Positions 1 to 7,368 of a stretch of DNA of 33,388 nt are shown piece after piece (the stretch's first letter is position 1; the number at the start of each line of letters is the position of its first letter). The notes under the pieces were generated by a model. It was given only the letters and a program-made list of their open reading frames with translations. It did not search any database and had not been told where the DNA came from. Where the stretch lies: positions 1 through 33,388 of the forward strand of contig CANQVH010000040.1 in the NCBI GenBank assembly GCA_947627245.1, given 5' to 3'. The translations under genes were made by a program, and so were the position numbers. This DNA is from an uncultured Lachnospiraceae bacterium. GTDB lineage: Bacteria > Bacillota > Clostridia > Lachnospirales > Lachnospiraceae.

Positions 1-183
1 AAGACCGGGATGGACAGCGAGGCATTTGCCTACGCACTTTTGAAAGCCGTTCAGGTAGCGGTGGTACCGGGAATTACCTATGGAGAAGCATGCGAGGGCT
101 ATGTGCGCATAGCCTACACTGTCACGGAGGAAAAGCTTCGCGAGGGTCTGAAACGAATAAGAGAGTTTGTTGATTCTTTATGA
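1..183 (+). CDS. Aminotransferase class I/II, C-terminal end (5' truncated by window)
   Basis: The open frame runs from the window edge to TGA at 181-183 and gives 60 residues. The segment VVPGITYGEACEGYVRIAY followed by a TEEKLREGL helix is the typical C-terminal small domain of PLP-dependent fold-type I aminotransferases, where the Arg of the VRIAY strand binds the substrate carboxylate. The N-terminal half with the PLP lysine lies outside the window, so the substrate cannot be inferred. It is followed 30 bp later by a truncated ATP-grasp start. The pair resembles aminotransferase/ATP-grasp neighbours seen at polysaccharide loci, but whether it belongs to the glycan pathway is unclear. Confidence 0.75.
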   Translation, partial: KTGMDSEAFAYALLKAVQVAVVPGITYGEACEGYVRIAYTVTEEKLREGLKRIREFVDSL

Positions 184-213
184 TAAATACCGCTGAAAGA
201 GGAGATGCATGAT

Positions 214-342
214 ATGAAAAGGCTTTTGATGCTCGGCGGTTCCATGCAGCAGATATTAGCGATAAAGAGAGCCCGTGAGTTGGGAAATTATGTAATAAGG
301 GTTGATGAAGTATGGTTGGGAAATGTGACAGAAAAGACCTAA
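214..342 (+). pseudogene. Truncated ATP-grasp protein, N-terminal remnant
   Basis: A good ribosome site (AAAGAGGAG, about 195-204) precedes ATG 214. The 42-residue product begins MKRLLMLGGSMQQILAIKRA, the dinucleotide-like first beta-alpha unit of carbamoyl-phosphate-synthase-type ATP-grasp ligases, which are normally about 400 residues. After roughly residue 26 the sequence no longer looks like the family and it stops at 340-342. The next gene starts inside it at 312. I infer a deletion or recombination scar near 285-310 that removed almost the whole ligase. It could conceivably be translated as a leader peptide, but nothing supports a function. Confidence 0.6.
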
Positions 343-974
343 TATATGTTCGGTACATAAAACGGGTATTAGATATTGTAATTGCTTTGGTGGTTCTTGT
401 GATTATGTCTCCGGTTAATTTGGTTTTGGCAGTATGTACATATTTTGACGTCGGTTGGCCAATTCTTTTTCATCAAGAGCGTACTGGAAAGGATGGCATG
501 GTGTTTCAGATTATAAAATTTCGAAACATGACGAATGAAACGGATGAAAAAGGTAATTTGCTGCCTCCTGAGCAACGAGTGACAAAGTTTGGCCGGTTTG
601 TTCGGAGCACATCATTGGATGAACTGTTGAACTTTTGGTGTATTTTGAAAGGCGACATGTCTCTTATTGGACCAAGACCTTTGCTTACGATATATTTGCC
701 GCGCTATACGGAAAGACAGAGATTGCGGTTAAAAGTAAAACCGGGATTAGAATGTCCGTCAATAAAAGATAGAGGGCATTTACGTAGTTGGGAAGAACAG
801 TTTGAGGATGATGTATGGTATGTGGAGCATATTTCTTTTCTGACGGACTGCAGAATGTTTCTCCGGTTAATCCAAATGGTATTTAACAAGAATGATGCTG
901 AAAGACGCGGAAAAGCGGAAAGATCAGAATTTTTGGGGACAAAAGACAGTGATAAAGGCGCAGGGATGGGATGA
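312..974 (+). CDS. Phosphoglycosyl transferase (PglC/EpsL-like sugar transferase)
   Basis: This 220-residue monotopic phosphoglycosyl transferase would load the first sugar-1-phosphate from a UDP-sugar onto undecaprenyl phosphate and so start the repeat unit. One hydrophobic re-entrant segment lies at residues 18-40. The catalytic Asp-Glu pair sits in TSLDELLNFW, followed by LKGDMSLIGPRPLL. The C-terminal WEEQFEDDVWYVEHISF block is PglC-like. The usual PGITG.AQVNGR motif is replaced by PGLECPSIKDR, which is unusual. The start overlaps the truncated ATP-grasp frame by 31 bp and its ribosome site is weak, so the N-terminus may be shifted. Its position at the head of the cluster fits the initiating enzyme. 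Confidence 0.85.
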   Translation: MVGKCDRKDLIYVRYIKRVLDIVIALVVLVIMSPVNLVLAVCTYFDVGWPILFHQERTGKDGMVFQIIKFRNMTNETDEKGNLLPPEQRVTKFGRFVRSTSLDELLNFWCILKGDMSLIGPRPLLTIYLPRYTERQRLRLKVKPGLECPSIKDRGHLRSWEEQFEDDVWYVEHISFLTDCRMFLRLIQMVFNKNDAERRGKAERSEFLGTKDSDKGAGMG

Positions 975-2508
975 TAAGTATTTTGACATATTAAAGGCAA
1001 AACGGGAATGTGCCAAAAGTGGCGGGGGAGAAAAACGAATTCTTCGACAGCATGAAGCTGGTAAACTGACGGCACGGGAACGGATTGAGCAATTGATGGA
1101 CGAGGACTCCTTTGCAGAAATTGATATTTTTTTGGAGTCACAGTCACACTTCTTAGGAATGGATAAGAAGAAACAGGTTGGGGATGGTGTCATAACCGGA
1201 TATGGTAGGATTAACGGTCGTCCAGTCTGTGTTGCGGCGCAGGATTTCACGGTTATGGGAGGTACGTTGGGAAAATGCCATGCTAAAAAAATCTGCAATA
1301 TAATGGATATGGCCTATCGGATGCGTGTGCCGATTATTTTTCTTAATGATAGCGGAGGAGCCAGGATAGAAGAGGGAATTGATTCTTTGGCTGGATACAG
1401 CGGAATATTTTACCGTAACACTTTGTATTCTGGAGTAATTCCACAAATTGCGGTTATTTTAGGTCCATGTGCGGGCGGCGCTTGCTATTCCCCTGCTATT
1501 TGTGACTATGTAATTATGTCGCGCAACACGAGTAAAATGTTTATTACGGGACCTGCAGTCGTAAAGGCAGTAATTGGAGAAAATATTACTCCAGAGGGAC
1601 TTGGTGGAGCGGATTTACATATGGAAAGGAGTGGAGTAGCACATTTTGTTTATGAGGATGATACAATTGCGCTTGAAGGTGTAAAAAAGTTGCTGAGTTA
1701 TCTGCCTCAAAATAACGGTGAAAAGCCGGAATGGAGAGAAACTGTAGCGGTAGATAAAAGCGAGGAGTTAGAGTATTTAGTTCCAGACAATGGACGCAAG
1801 GTATATGATGTACGAAATGTTTTGATGACGTTTGTAGATAAAGGAACGTTTATGGAAGTACAAAACGGTTATGCTTTGAATATTGTGGTTGGGTTTGCTC
1901 GTCTAGATGGAGAAGTGATTGGTGTTGTGGCAAATCAGCCAATGCATATGGCAGGGTCTTTAGATAGCAATTCATCAGAAAAAGCGGCTAGGTTCATACG
2001 AACCTGTGACTGTTACAATATTCCAATTATAACGCTGGTAGATGTGCCGGGATTTTTACCAGGAAGAGAGCAGGAACACGGAGGAATTATACGAAGAGGT
2101 GCAAAATTGCTATATGCATTTTCAGAGGCATCAGTTCCAAAGATTACTTTGATTCTTAGAAAAGCATATGGAGGTGCGTATATTGCAATGAATAGTAAAG
2201 GAATAGGAGCAGATCGTGTATTTGCTTGGCCTATTGCGCAGTTAGCGGTTATGGGAGCGGAAGGAGCTGTAGATATTGTTTTTAAAAAAGAAATAGAAGC
2301 TTCGGATACGCCGGAAAAATTTCGTAAAGAAAAAATTAAGGAATATGAAGATAAATTTATGAACCCATATTTGGCTGCAGAAAAAGGTTATGTGGATGAA
2401 GTGATTTTGCCGGGAGAGACTAGACAACGCTTGAGTCAGACATTGAAAATGTTCCGTACAAAAAAGAAAGTTCAGCAAGAAAAAGCACATGGAAATATTC
2501 CGCTTTAA
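949..2508 (+). CDS. Acyl-CoA carboxylase carboxyltransferase subunit (PccB/MmdA family)
   Basis: The protein has both crotonase-type halves of a biotin-dependent carboxyltransferase. Seen here (GTG start numbering) are SGGARIEEG near 135, the oxyanion-type GPCAGGACYSPA near 172, FITGP near 198, GLGGADLH near 217, DVPGFLPG near 365 and RKAYGGAY near 404. Starting at GTG 949 gives 519 residues, the usual family length. The frame is open back to ATG 892 but that would overlap the upstream gene by 83 bp. The family makes malonyl- or methylmalonyl-CoA or works in sodium-pump decarboxylases. No biotin carboxylase, biotin carrier or membrane subunit lies in the window, so partners must be elsewhere. 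In context it probably supplies the carboxylated extender for the FabD that follows. Confidence 0.85.
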   Translation: MIKAQGWDDKYFDILKAKRECAKSGGGEKRILRQHEAGKLTARERIEQLMDEDSFAEIDIFLESQSHFLGMDKKKQVGDGVITGYGRINGRPVCVAAQDFTVMGGTLGKCHAKKICNIMDMAYRMRVPIIFLNDSGGARIEEGIDSLAGYSGIFYRNTLYSGVIPQIAVILGPCAGGACYSPAICDYVIMSRNTSKMFITGPAVVKAVIGENITPEGLGGADLHMERSGVAHFVYEDDTIALEGVKKLLSYLPQNNGEKPEWRETVAVDKSEELEYLVPDNGRKVYDVRNVLMTFVDKGTFMEVQNGYALNIVVGFARLDGEVIGVVANQPMHMAGSLDSNSSEKAARFIRTCDCYNIPIITLVDVPGFLPGREQEHGGIIRRGAKLLYAFSEASVPKITLILRKAYGGAYIAMNSKGIGADRVFAWPIAQLAVMGAEGAVDIVFKKEIEASDTPEKFRKEKIKEYEDKFMNPYLAAEKGYVDEVILPGETRQRLSQTLKMFRTKKKVQQEKAHGNIPL

Positions 2509-2519
2509 AGGGGGATGAA

Positions 2520-3173
2520 ATGAAAAAGATTGTTCTATTCGGTGCGGGTGGGTTTGGACGAGAAGTGGCATATTTAATTGAAAGAATTAATATGTTTCAA
2601 AAACCGACTTATGAATTATTGGGATTTCTGGTAGAAAAAAAGTTTTTAAAATCTGGGATGAAGGTAAATGGATATCCTGTATTGGGAGATGAGCAGTGGT
2701 TGTATGAACATCCAGATGTTGTTTGCACTTGTACAATAGCAGATGTAGATGCGAAAGCGAGAATTCAAACTACTCTGATGGAAAAAGGAGTAATTTTTGA
2801 GACAATTATTGCGCCTGGAGTGAGAATTGCTCCTAAATATACGACAATAGGTGTTGGATGCGTAATTTATTCAGATGTGGGAATATCTGTGAATGTAAAT
2901 ATTGGGGATGGTGTTTTGCTTAATGCAGGAGTGGCAATAGGACATGAAACTAACATAGGAAAATATACAAGTATTATGCCGGGTACGCGAATCAGCGGAC
3001 GTTGTCAAATAGGAGAACAAGTATCCATAGGGGGACATTCGTTCATTGTACCAAGAAAAAAGATTGGAGATCATGCAGTAGTTGCGGCGGGAAGCGTAGT
3101 GTTTTCTAATGTAAAGTCCCGAACAACTGTACTTGGAAATCCGGCAAAAAGGATGCGTATGCTGGAGGAATGA
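2520..3173 (+). CDS. NeuD/PglD-family sugar O/N-acyltransferase (left-handed beta-helix)
   Basis: AAAGGGGGATG just upstream provides the ribosome site for ATG 2520. The 217-residue product has an N-terminal Rossmann-like half starting KKIVLFGAGGFGREVAYLI, then a hexapeptide-repeat half (from about residue 95: IAPKYTTIG, NIGDGVLLN, NIGKYTSIMPG, QIGEQVSIGG, KIGDHAVVAAGSVV) and the family ending LGNPAKRM. These are the marks of NeuD/PglD acetyltransferases that use acetyl-CoA to acetylate sialic-acid-like or bacillosamine-type sugars in the cytosol. Here, inside an ACP/ketosynthase cassette, it may instead transfer a non-acetyl acyl group. That is inference. The catalytic His would be in GVAIGHETNIG (residues near 136-146). 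Confidence 0.85.
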   Translation: MKKIVLFGAGGFGREVAYLIERINMFQKPTYELLGFLVEKKFLKSGMKVNGYPVLGDEQWLYEHPDVVCTCTIADVDAKARIQTTLMEKGVIFETIIAPGVRIAPKYTTIGVGCVIYSDVGISVNVNIGDGVLLNAGVAIGHETNIGKYTSIMPGTRISGRCQIGEQVSIGGHSFIVPRKKIGDHAVVAAGSVVFSNVKSRTTVLGNPAKRMRMLEE

Positions 3174-3177
3174 TAGT

Positions 3178-4119
3178 ATGAAAACAGCGTTTTTGTTTTC
3201 GGGGCAGGGAGCGCAATATCCAGGAATGTTTCAGGATTTGTATGATAGTGATCCGGAAGTGAAGCGCATTATGGAGTTTGCTGATAGAGTATTGGGACGG
3301 GATATTTCAAAATTATGTTTTGAAGGGTCTCAACATGATTTAAATCTTACACATAATACTCAGCCATGTGTTCTGGCGACTGATTTGGCGGCGGGCATGG
3401 CGTTGATCGAAAAAGGAATCAGGCCGGATGCAGTAGCTGGTTTTTCTTTAGGTGAATATGCTGCTCTTACTGTAGCAGGAGTAATATCGGCCCAGGATGT
3501 TTTTCCGCTTATACAAATGCGGGCTGACGCAATGCAGGAAGCCGTTTCTGTAGAAAAGGGAGCGATGGCGGCAGTTATAGGATGTACGGGAGAACAGGTA
3601 GAAGCTCTCTGTTCGCAGATTACAAATGATTATGTTATCGCTGCCAATTATAACAGTCCTATACAGACAGTAGTATCTGGAACTACATCTGGAGTGGATC
3701 GCTTGCTGGCTTTAGCTCAAGAAAAAGGAGTGCATTTTGTACGGCTGGCAGTTAGTGCTCCGTTTCATTGTAAATTGATGGAGCCAGCAGCGGACAAGCT
3801 GAGAAAAGACCTGGAGAAAATTACGTTTGTAGAATCCAAATTACCTGTCTATATGAATTATACCTCACATCCTCTTGAAAAAGCGATGGATGTACCGGAA
3901 TTATTGTATAAACAGGCATTTAGTCCGGTTTTATGGCGGCAGACGATAGAAAATATGTATAAGGATGGCATTGATACGTTTATTGAATGTGGACCAGGAA
4001 AGACCTTGTACGGTTTAGTTCGGAAAACATTGAAAATGGCAATGGTTTGTCATGTGGAGGACGTAAAGACGTTAAATGATACGTTGGAAAAGTTACAGGT
4101 GAGAAAAGAGAAGGAATAG
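3178..4119 (+). CDS. fabD: Malonyl-CoA-ACP transacylase (FabD family)
   Basis: ATG 3178 has a GGAGG site in the end of the preceding gene, and gives 313 residues, the normal FabD length. It moves malonyl (or a related carboxylated acyl) from CoA to an ACP Ser. Visible are GQGAQ at 9-13, the nucleophile motif GFSLGEY (Ser90, with Phe instead of the common His before it), IQMRADAM whose Arg115 normally binds the malonyl carboxylate, and APFHCKLM with catalytic His197. The retained Arg argues for a dicarboxylic acyl substrate. Being one gene after the carboxyltransferase-acyltransferase pair and near two ACPs, it looks like a dedicated copy rather than the housekeeping one. Confidence 0.9.
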   Translation: MKTAFLFSGQGAQYPGMFQDLYDSDPEVKRIMEFADRVLGRDISKLCFEGSQHDLNLTHNTQPCVLATDLAAGMALIEKGIRPDAVAGFSLGEYAALTVAGVISAQDVFPLIQMRADAMQEAVSVEKGAMAAVIGCTGEQVEALCSQITNDYVIAANYNSPIQTVVSGTTSGVDRLLALAQEKGVHFVRLAVSAPFHCKLMEPAADKLRKDLEKITFVESKLPVYMNYTSHPLEKAMDVPELLYKQAFSPVLWRQTIENMYKDGIDTFIECGPGKTLYGLVRKTLKMAMVCHVEDVKTLNDTLEKLQVRKEKE

Positions 4120-4121
4120 AC

Positions 4122-4886
4122 ATGCGAAATTTAATTGATTTGTCAGAAAAGAAAATTTTAGTAGTGGGTGCTTCTTCAGGTATTGGAAAACAGACTGCAA
4201 TCTTGTTAAGCCAAGTAGGAGCTCAGTTGATTCTGGTGGCTCGACGGGAGGAAAAATTGAAGGAGACTTATCAGACTTTGGAAGGCAAGGGACATAGCTT
4301 TTATAGTGCAGATATAAATGAGATAGATCGAATAGAATCTTTGATAAAAAAAATAGTAGAGGAACAGGGAAAGCTGGATGGAATGGTGTATGCTGCAGGA
4401 ATTGGTACGAGTGTACCATTAATACAGTTTAGTCCGGATAAAGTTCAAAAAATATTTGATACTAATTTTTTTGGTTTTATGGAAACTGTACGGCAAGTGA
4501 GCAGAAGAGGAAGATTTAACGAGAAAATGCGTATTGTCGGGATTTCTTCAATTGCATCTTTGGTAGGAGATAAGGCACATACGGTTTATTCGGCATCTAA
4601 AGCAGCGATGGATGGAGCGGTTCGTTGTATGGCAAAAGAGTTAGCAGATAAGGGTATTTGTATTAATACAGTAGCACCGGCAATGACTGAAACGGAAATG
4701 TATTTCCGGTATTTGGGTAAATACGGGACTGACAGTGAAAGCAATATGGATCTGTTGAAACGGCAATACCTGGGAATAGCAAAAACGGAAGATATTGCGA
4801 ATGCCATCGTGTTTTTACTAAGCCCGGCAGCCAGATTTATTACAGGCGTTACTTTGCCGGTAGATGGCGGTACTACCAGTAGCTAA
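4122..4886 (+). CDS. SDR-family ketoreductase, FabG-like (SDR 1)
   Basis: This classical short-chain dehydrogenase/reductase has 254 residues and starts 2 bp after fabD. Seen: the cofactor motif VVGASSGIG (14-22), with VARRE at the end of beta-2 suggesting NADPH; YAAGIG (90-95) in place of NNAG; catalytic Ser143 (GISSIAS), Tyr156 and Lys160 (YSASK); and the C-terminal FITGVTLPVDGG typical of FabG. Likely role: reduction of a beta-ketoacyl-ACP made by the FabH-like enzyme downstream, at the cytosolic face. It is more distant from SDR 2 and SDR 3 than those two are from each other. Confidence 0.85.
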   Translation: MRNLIDLSEKKILVVGASSGIGKQTAILLSQVGAQLILVARREEKLKETYQTLEGKGHSFYSADINEIDRIESLIKKIVEEQGKLDGMVYAAGIGTSVPLIQFSPDKVQKIFDTNFFGFMETVRQVSRRGRFNEKMRIVGISSIASLVGDKAHTVYSASKAAMDGAVRCMAKELADKGICINTVAPAMTETEMYFRYLGKYGTDSESNMDLLKRQYLGIAKTEDIANAIVFLLSPAARFITGVTLPVDGGTTSS

Positions 4887-5008
4887 TAAGTACAAGGGAA
4901 ATGAAAAACTTGATATTACCGGAATAGCTCTAGTCACTTCAAAGATGACAGGTATAAAAGGAAGATAAGAGTACTGATTTTTAATAGGTATCATTCCTAA
5001 ATAATATC

Positions 5009-5038
5009 TTGCAGTTGATAATTTCGGACGAGTATTTT
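5009..5038 (+). promoter_or_regulatory. Weak candidate sigma-A promoter upstream of first ACP gene
   Basis: TTGCAG (5009-5014) and TATTTT (5033-5038) are 18 bp apart within the 216-bp gap 4887-5102, the largest gap inside the biosynthetic cassette. The match is poor at the -10, so this is only a possibility. Nothing else recognisable is in the gap. Confidence 0.2.
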
Positions 5039-5102
5039 GAAAATGGCTATCTGGATGAAAAATAAAATCCATAAGCATATAAAAATTAAGGAGGGCAGTG
5101 AA

Positions 5103-5324
5103 ATGACAGAAAATGAAAAGCTGGCATTGCTGGAAGAAACAATGGAATTAGATGAAGGTACATTAACTGAGAAAATGCTCTTGGAAGATATAGAAGAATA
5201 TGATTCCATGGCAAAATTGTCTCTGATTGTAATGATGGAGGATGAGTTTGGAGTAAAACTTGATAGTGATACTGTGAGAGGTTTTAAAACGGTAGAGGAC
5301 ATTTTGAAGAAAATGGAGGACTGA
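5103..5324 (+). CDS. Acyl carrier protein (ACP 1)
   Basis: The 73-residue acidic helical protein has the phosphopantetheine attachment motif EYDSMAKLS with Ser35, followed by an acidic helix II/III region (MMEDEFGVKLD). An excellent ribosome site AAGGAGGG (about 5089-5096) sets ATG 5103; the frame is open further upstream but that part has no family resemblance. The N-terminal half has a long acidic helix typical of stand-alone ACPs. A 4'-phosphopantetheinyl transferase must act in trans. It would carry the intermediates of FabD, the FabH-like ketosynthase and SDR 1. Confidence 0.88.
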   Translation: MTENEKLALLEETMELDEGTLTEKMLLEDIEEYDSMAKLSLIVMMEDEFGVKLDSDTVRGFKTVEDILKKMED

Positions 5325-5325
5325 A

Positions 5326-5562
5326 ATGACAAATCGAGATAAGTATATAAATGCGTTTATAAATTCTTTTGGAGTGGCAGCAGATGTGGTTCCTAACTTG
5401 AAATATCAAGGAATACCGGATTGGGACAGCGTGGGACATATGAATCTAATCGCGGAGATAGAGGATGCTTTTGATATTATGATTGAGACAGATGATATTA
5501 TCGATTGGAACTCATTTGAGAAAGGCATTGAATTGTTAAAGAAATATGATATTGAAGTTTAA
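5326..5562 (+). CDS. Acyl carrier protein (ACP 2)
   Basis: This 78-residue protein begins 1 bp after the stop of ACP 1, so the two are translationally coupled. Its attachment motif is DWDSVGHMNL with Ser35. The surroundings differ strongly from ACP 1 (Trp-Asp-Ser-Val-Gly-His against Tyr-Asp-Ser-Met-Ala-Lys), which resembles carrier proteins that pair with AMP-forming ligases or with acyltransferases. The tandem of dissimilar carriers suggests two separately loaded acyl pools, for example extender and starter. That division of labour is inferred. Confidence 0.85.
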   Translation: MTNRDKYINAFINSFGVAADVVPNLKYQGIPDWDSVGHMNLIAEIEDAFDIMIETDDIIDWNSFEKGIELLKKYDIEV

Positions 5563-5579
5563 AAAGAGCGGAGTAATAT

Positions 5580-6677
5580 ATGCCAAATTATATGTTTCGT
5601 AATATGCGGATTGCCGGCGTAGCGGCAGCGGCCCCATCCGCGATTGTTGTAAATCGAGATTATGAGCCGCTTCTGGGGAAAAGCCTGGTTGACCGGGTCA
5701 TAAGTGTTACCGGAATTGAACAGTATCACAAGTCAGCTCGCTGTCAGACTGCTAGCGATCTGGCTTATGTAGCTGCAGAAAAATTGCTGAGTGAAAAAAA
5801 TGTCGACCGGTCGGAAATCGGAGCCATCATTGATGTGACAGAATCGCCGGATTATATCGCGCCTTCGACAGCTTTTGTATTGCATAAACGTTTAAAGCTG
5901 CCTCAGACCTGTATGGCGTTTGATGTAAATTTGGGATGCACAGGTTATGTGTATGGTATCCATATTGCATGTTCTCTTTTACAGGCCATGACGCAGAAAT
6001 ATGTGCTTTTGGTTGTGGGAGATGTGATGAAAAGACCGGAAATGGCGAATCGCAGGAATCCGGATCACTCTTATTTAATGATGTTTGGAGATGCATCTAC
6101 GGTAACTTTGATTGAAAAAACAGAGACATCAGAAACAATTGAAACAGATCTCTATGCGGATGGTACAGATTTTAAAATGCTGTATACAATGGGACGGTGC
6201 CGATGCCCGGATGCGCCCCATGATGTTACGGTCTGGAGCGATGGATTAGAGCGATCGTTGTATGATCCTTATATGGACGGGATGGGTGTGTTTGTTTTTT
6301 CCACCACGTATGCGCCGAAGACAGTCAAAGATTTTCTGAAAAAACGTGGAGAAAGTCTGGAACAATATGATGGTTTTTATTTCCATCAGGCAAATAAAAT
6401 GATTGTGGATAGGATTGCAAGATGCCTTAAAATTGATATGGAAAAAGTTCCTCTTTCTCTTCCAAGGTATGGAAATACCAATTGTGGTTCTATACCGGTG
6501 ACGATAGTGGATCATTTGGGAGATATGCATTCAAACATTCCTCAGAAGCTGTTGCTTTGCGGATATGGAATAGGCCTTTCGTGGGGTTGTGTTTCTTTGT
6601 CGCTTTGTCCGGATGCGGTACTGCCGATGGAATTTAGTGATGAATATTATGCGGAGGGAGAAATTCATCCATTATAG
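5580..6677 (+). CDS. Beta-ketoacyl-ACP synthase III family protein (FabH-like)
   Basis: At 365 residues it is a little longer than FabH (about 320). The full catalytic triad is present: Cys120 in NLGCTGYVYG, His269 in FHQANKMI and Asn299 in YGNTNCGSIP. KAS III enzymes condense an acyl-CoA starter with malonyl-ACP, so one round would give a beta-ketoacyl-ACP. No FabF-type elongating synthase, dehydratase or enoyl reductase follows, so a single condensation is likely. The ribosome site AGCGGAG is about 9 bp before ATG 5580. FabH-like genes with ACPs are known from glycan loci such as flagellin glycosylation islands, where they make 3-hydroxyacyl substituents. Confidence 0.87.
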   Translation: MPNYMFRNMRIAGVAAAAPSAIVVNRDYEPLLGKSLVDRVISVTGIEQYHKSARCQTASDLAYVAAEKLLSEKNVDRSEIGAIIDVTESPDYIAPSTAFVLHKRLKLPQTCMAFDVNLGCTGYVYGIHIACSLLQAMTQKYVLLVVGDVMKRPEMANRRNPDHSYLMMFGDASTVTLIEKTETSETIETDLYADGTDFKMLYTMGRCRCPDAPHDVTVWSDGLERSLYDPYMDGMGVFVFSTTYAPKTVKDFLKKRGESLEQYDGFYFHQANKMIVDRIARCLKIDMEKVPLSLPRYGNTNCGSIPVTIVDHLGDMHSNIPQKLLLCGYGIGLSWGCVSLSLCPDAVLPMEFSDEYYAEGEIHPL

Positions 6678-6703
6678 ACTAAAGAATCGGAGATGGAGGA
6701 AGT

Positions 6704-7360
6704 ATGTATTCAATAACCGCTGTACATAATCCGCCAATAGATGAAGTGACGTATATTCTGTCAGAGGAAGGAAAAAGAGGCTGTTTGCTGATTGATCCAT
6801 ATGATATAAGCAGAATCGAAGTTAAAATTGGCGAGTTTGGGCGGCCTGAATGGCTTCTGCTTACTCATGAGCATTATGATCATATTGCCGCAGTAAATCA
6901 GTTGGTGGAAAAATATCATTGTAAAGTAGCGGCATCAAAGGTATGTGCTGAACAAATACAAGACCCCAGAAAAAATATGTCTGCATATTATGATGCGCTG
7001 ATGGAGTTGCACGACACAGCTTTGGAGAAACGGACACAGCTTTATTCGATAGATACTGTGAATTTTATGTTTGAGGGAAGTGCAGTTTTCCAATGGAAAG
7101 ATTTGACATTTGAATTGGTGGAAGTGAGAGGTCATTCCCCGGGCAGTATCTGTATACGATTTGAAAACAATGTTTTTACTGGGGATGTATTGCTGCGGGA
7201 TACCGAAGTTATTACCAGATTTCCCGGAGGAAGTAAAAAAGAATATTTAAAAATAACCAAGCCGTATCTTTTCAGCCTCCCACCGGATCTGCAGGTATAT
7301 CCGGGACATGGAGATCCGTTTGTCTTAGGTGAGAGCATATATTTGTATCCTAAGGAGTGA
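6704..7360 (+). CDS. Metallo-beta-lactamase-fold hydrolase (glyoxalase II-like), possible thioesterase
   Basis: The 218-residue protein carries a complete dimetal site: THEHYDH (His55, His57, Asp59, His60), GHSPGS (His144), FTGDVLL (Asp161) and YPGHGDP (His202). The GHSPGS and PGHGD motifs are those of glyoxalase II-like thioester hydrolases rather than beta-lactamases. In this setting it may release an acyl acid from ACP or CoA, giving a substrate for the LuxE-like or AMP-ligase proteins, or it may edit misloaded ACP. The substrate is not visible from sequence. The gene sits 26 bp after the ketosynthase with a GGAGG site. Confidence 0.82.
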   Translation: MYSITAVHNPPIDEVTYILSEEGKRGCLLIDPYDISRIEVKIGEFGRPEWLLLTHEHYDHIAAVNQLVEKYHCKVAASKVCAEQIQDPRKNMSAYYDALMELHDTALEKRTQLYSIDTVNFMFEGSAVFQWKDLTFELVEVRGHSPGSICIRFENNVFTGDVLLRDTEVITRFPGGSKKEYLKITKPYLFSLPPDLQVYPGHGDPFVLGESIYLYPKE

Positions 7361-7368
7361 GTGAAGTA

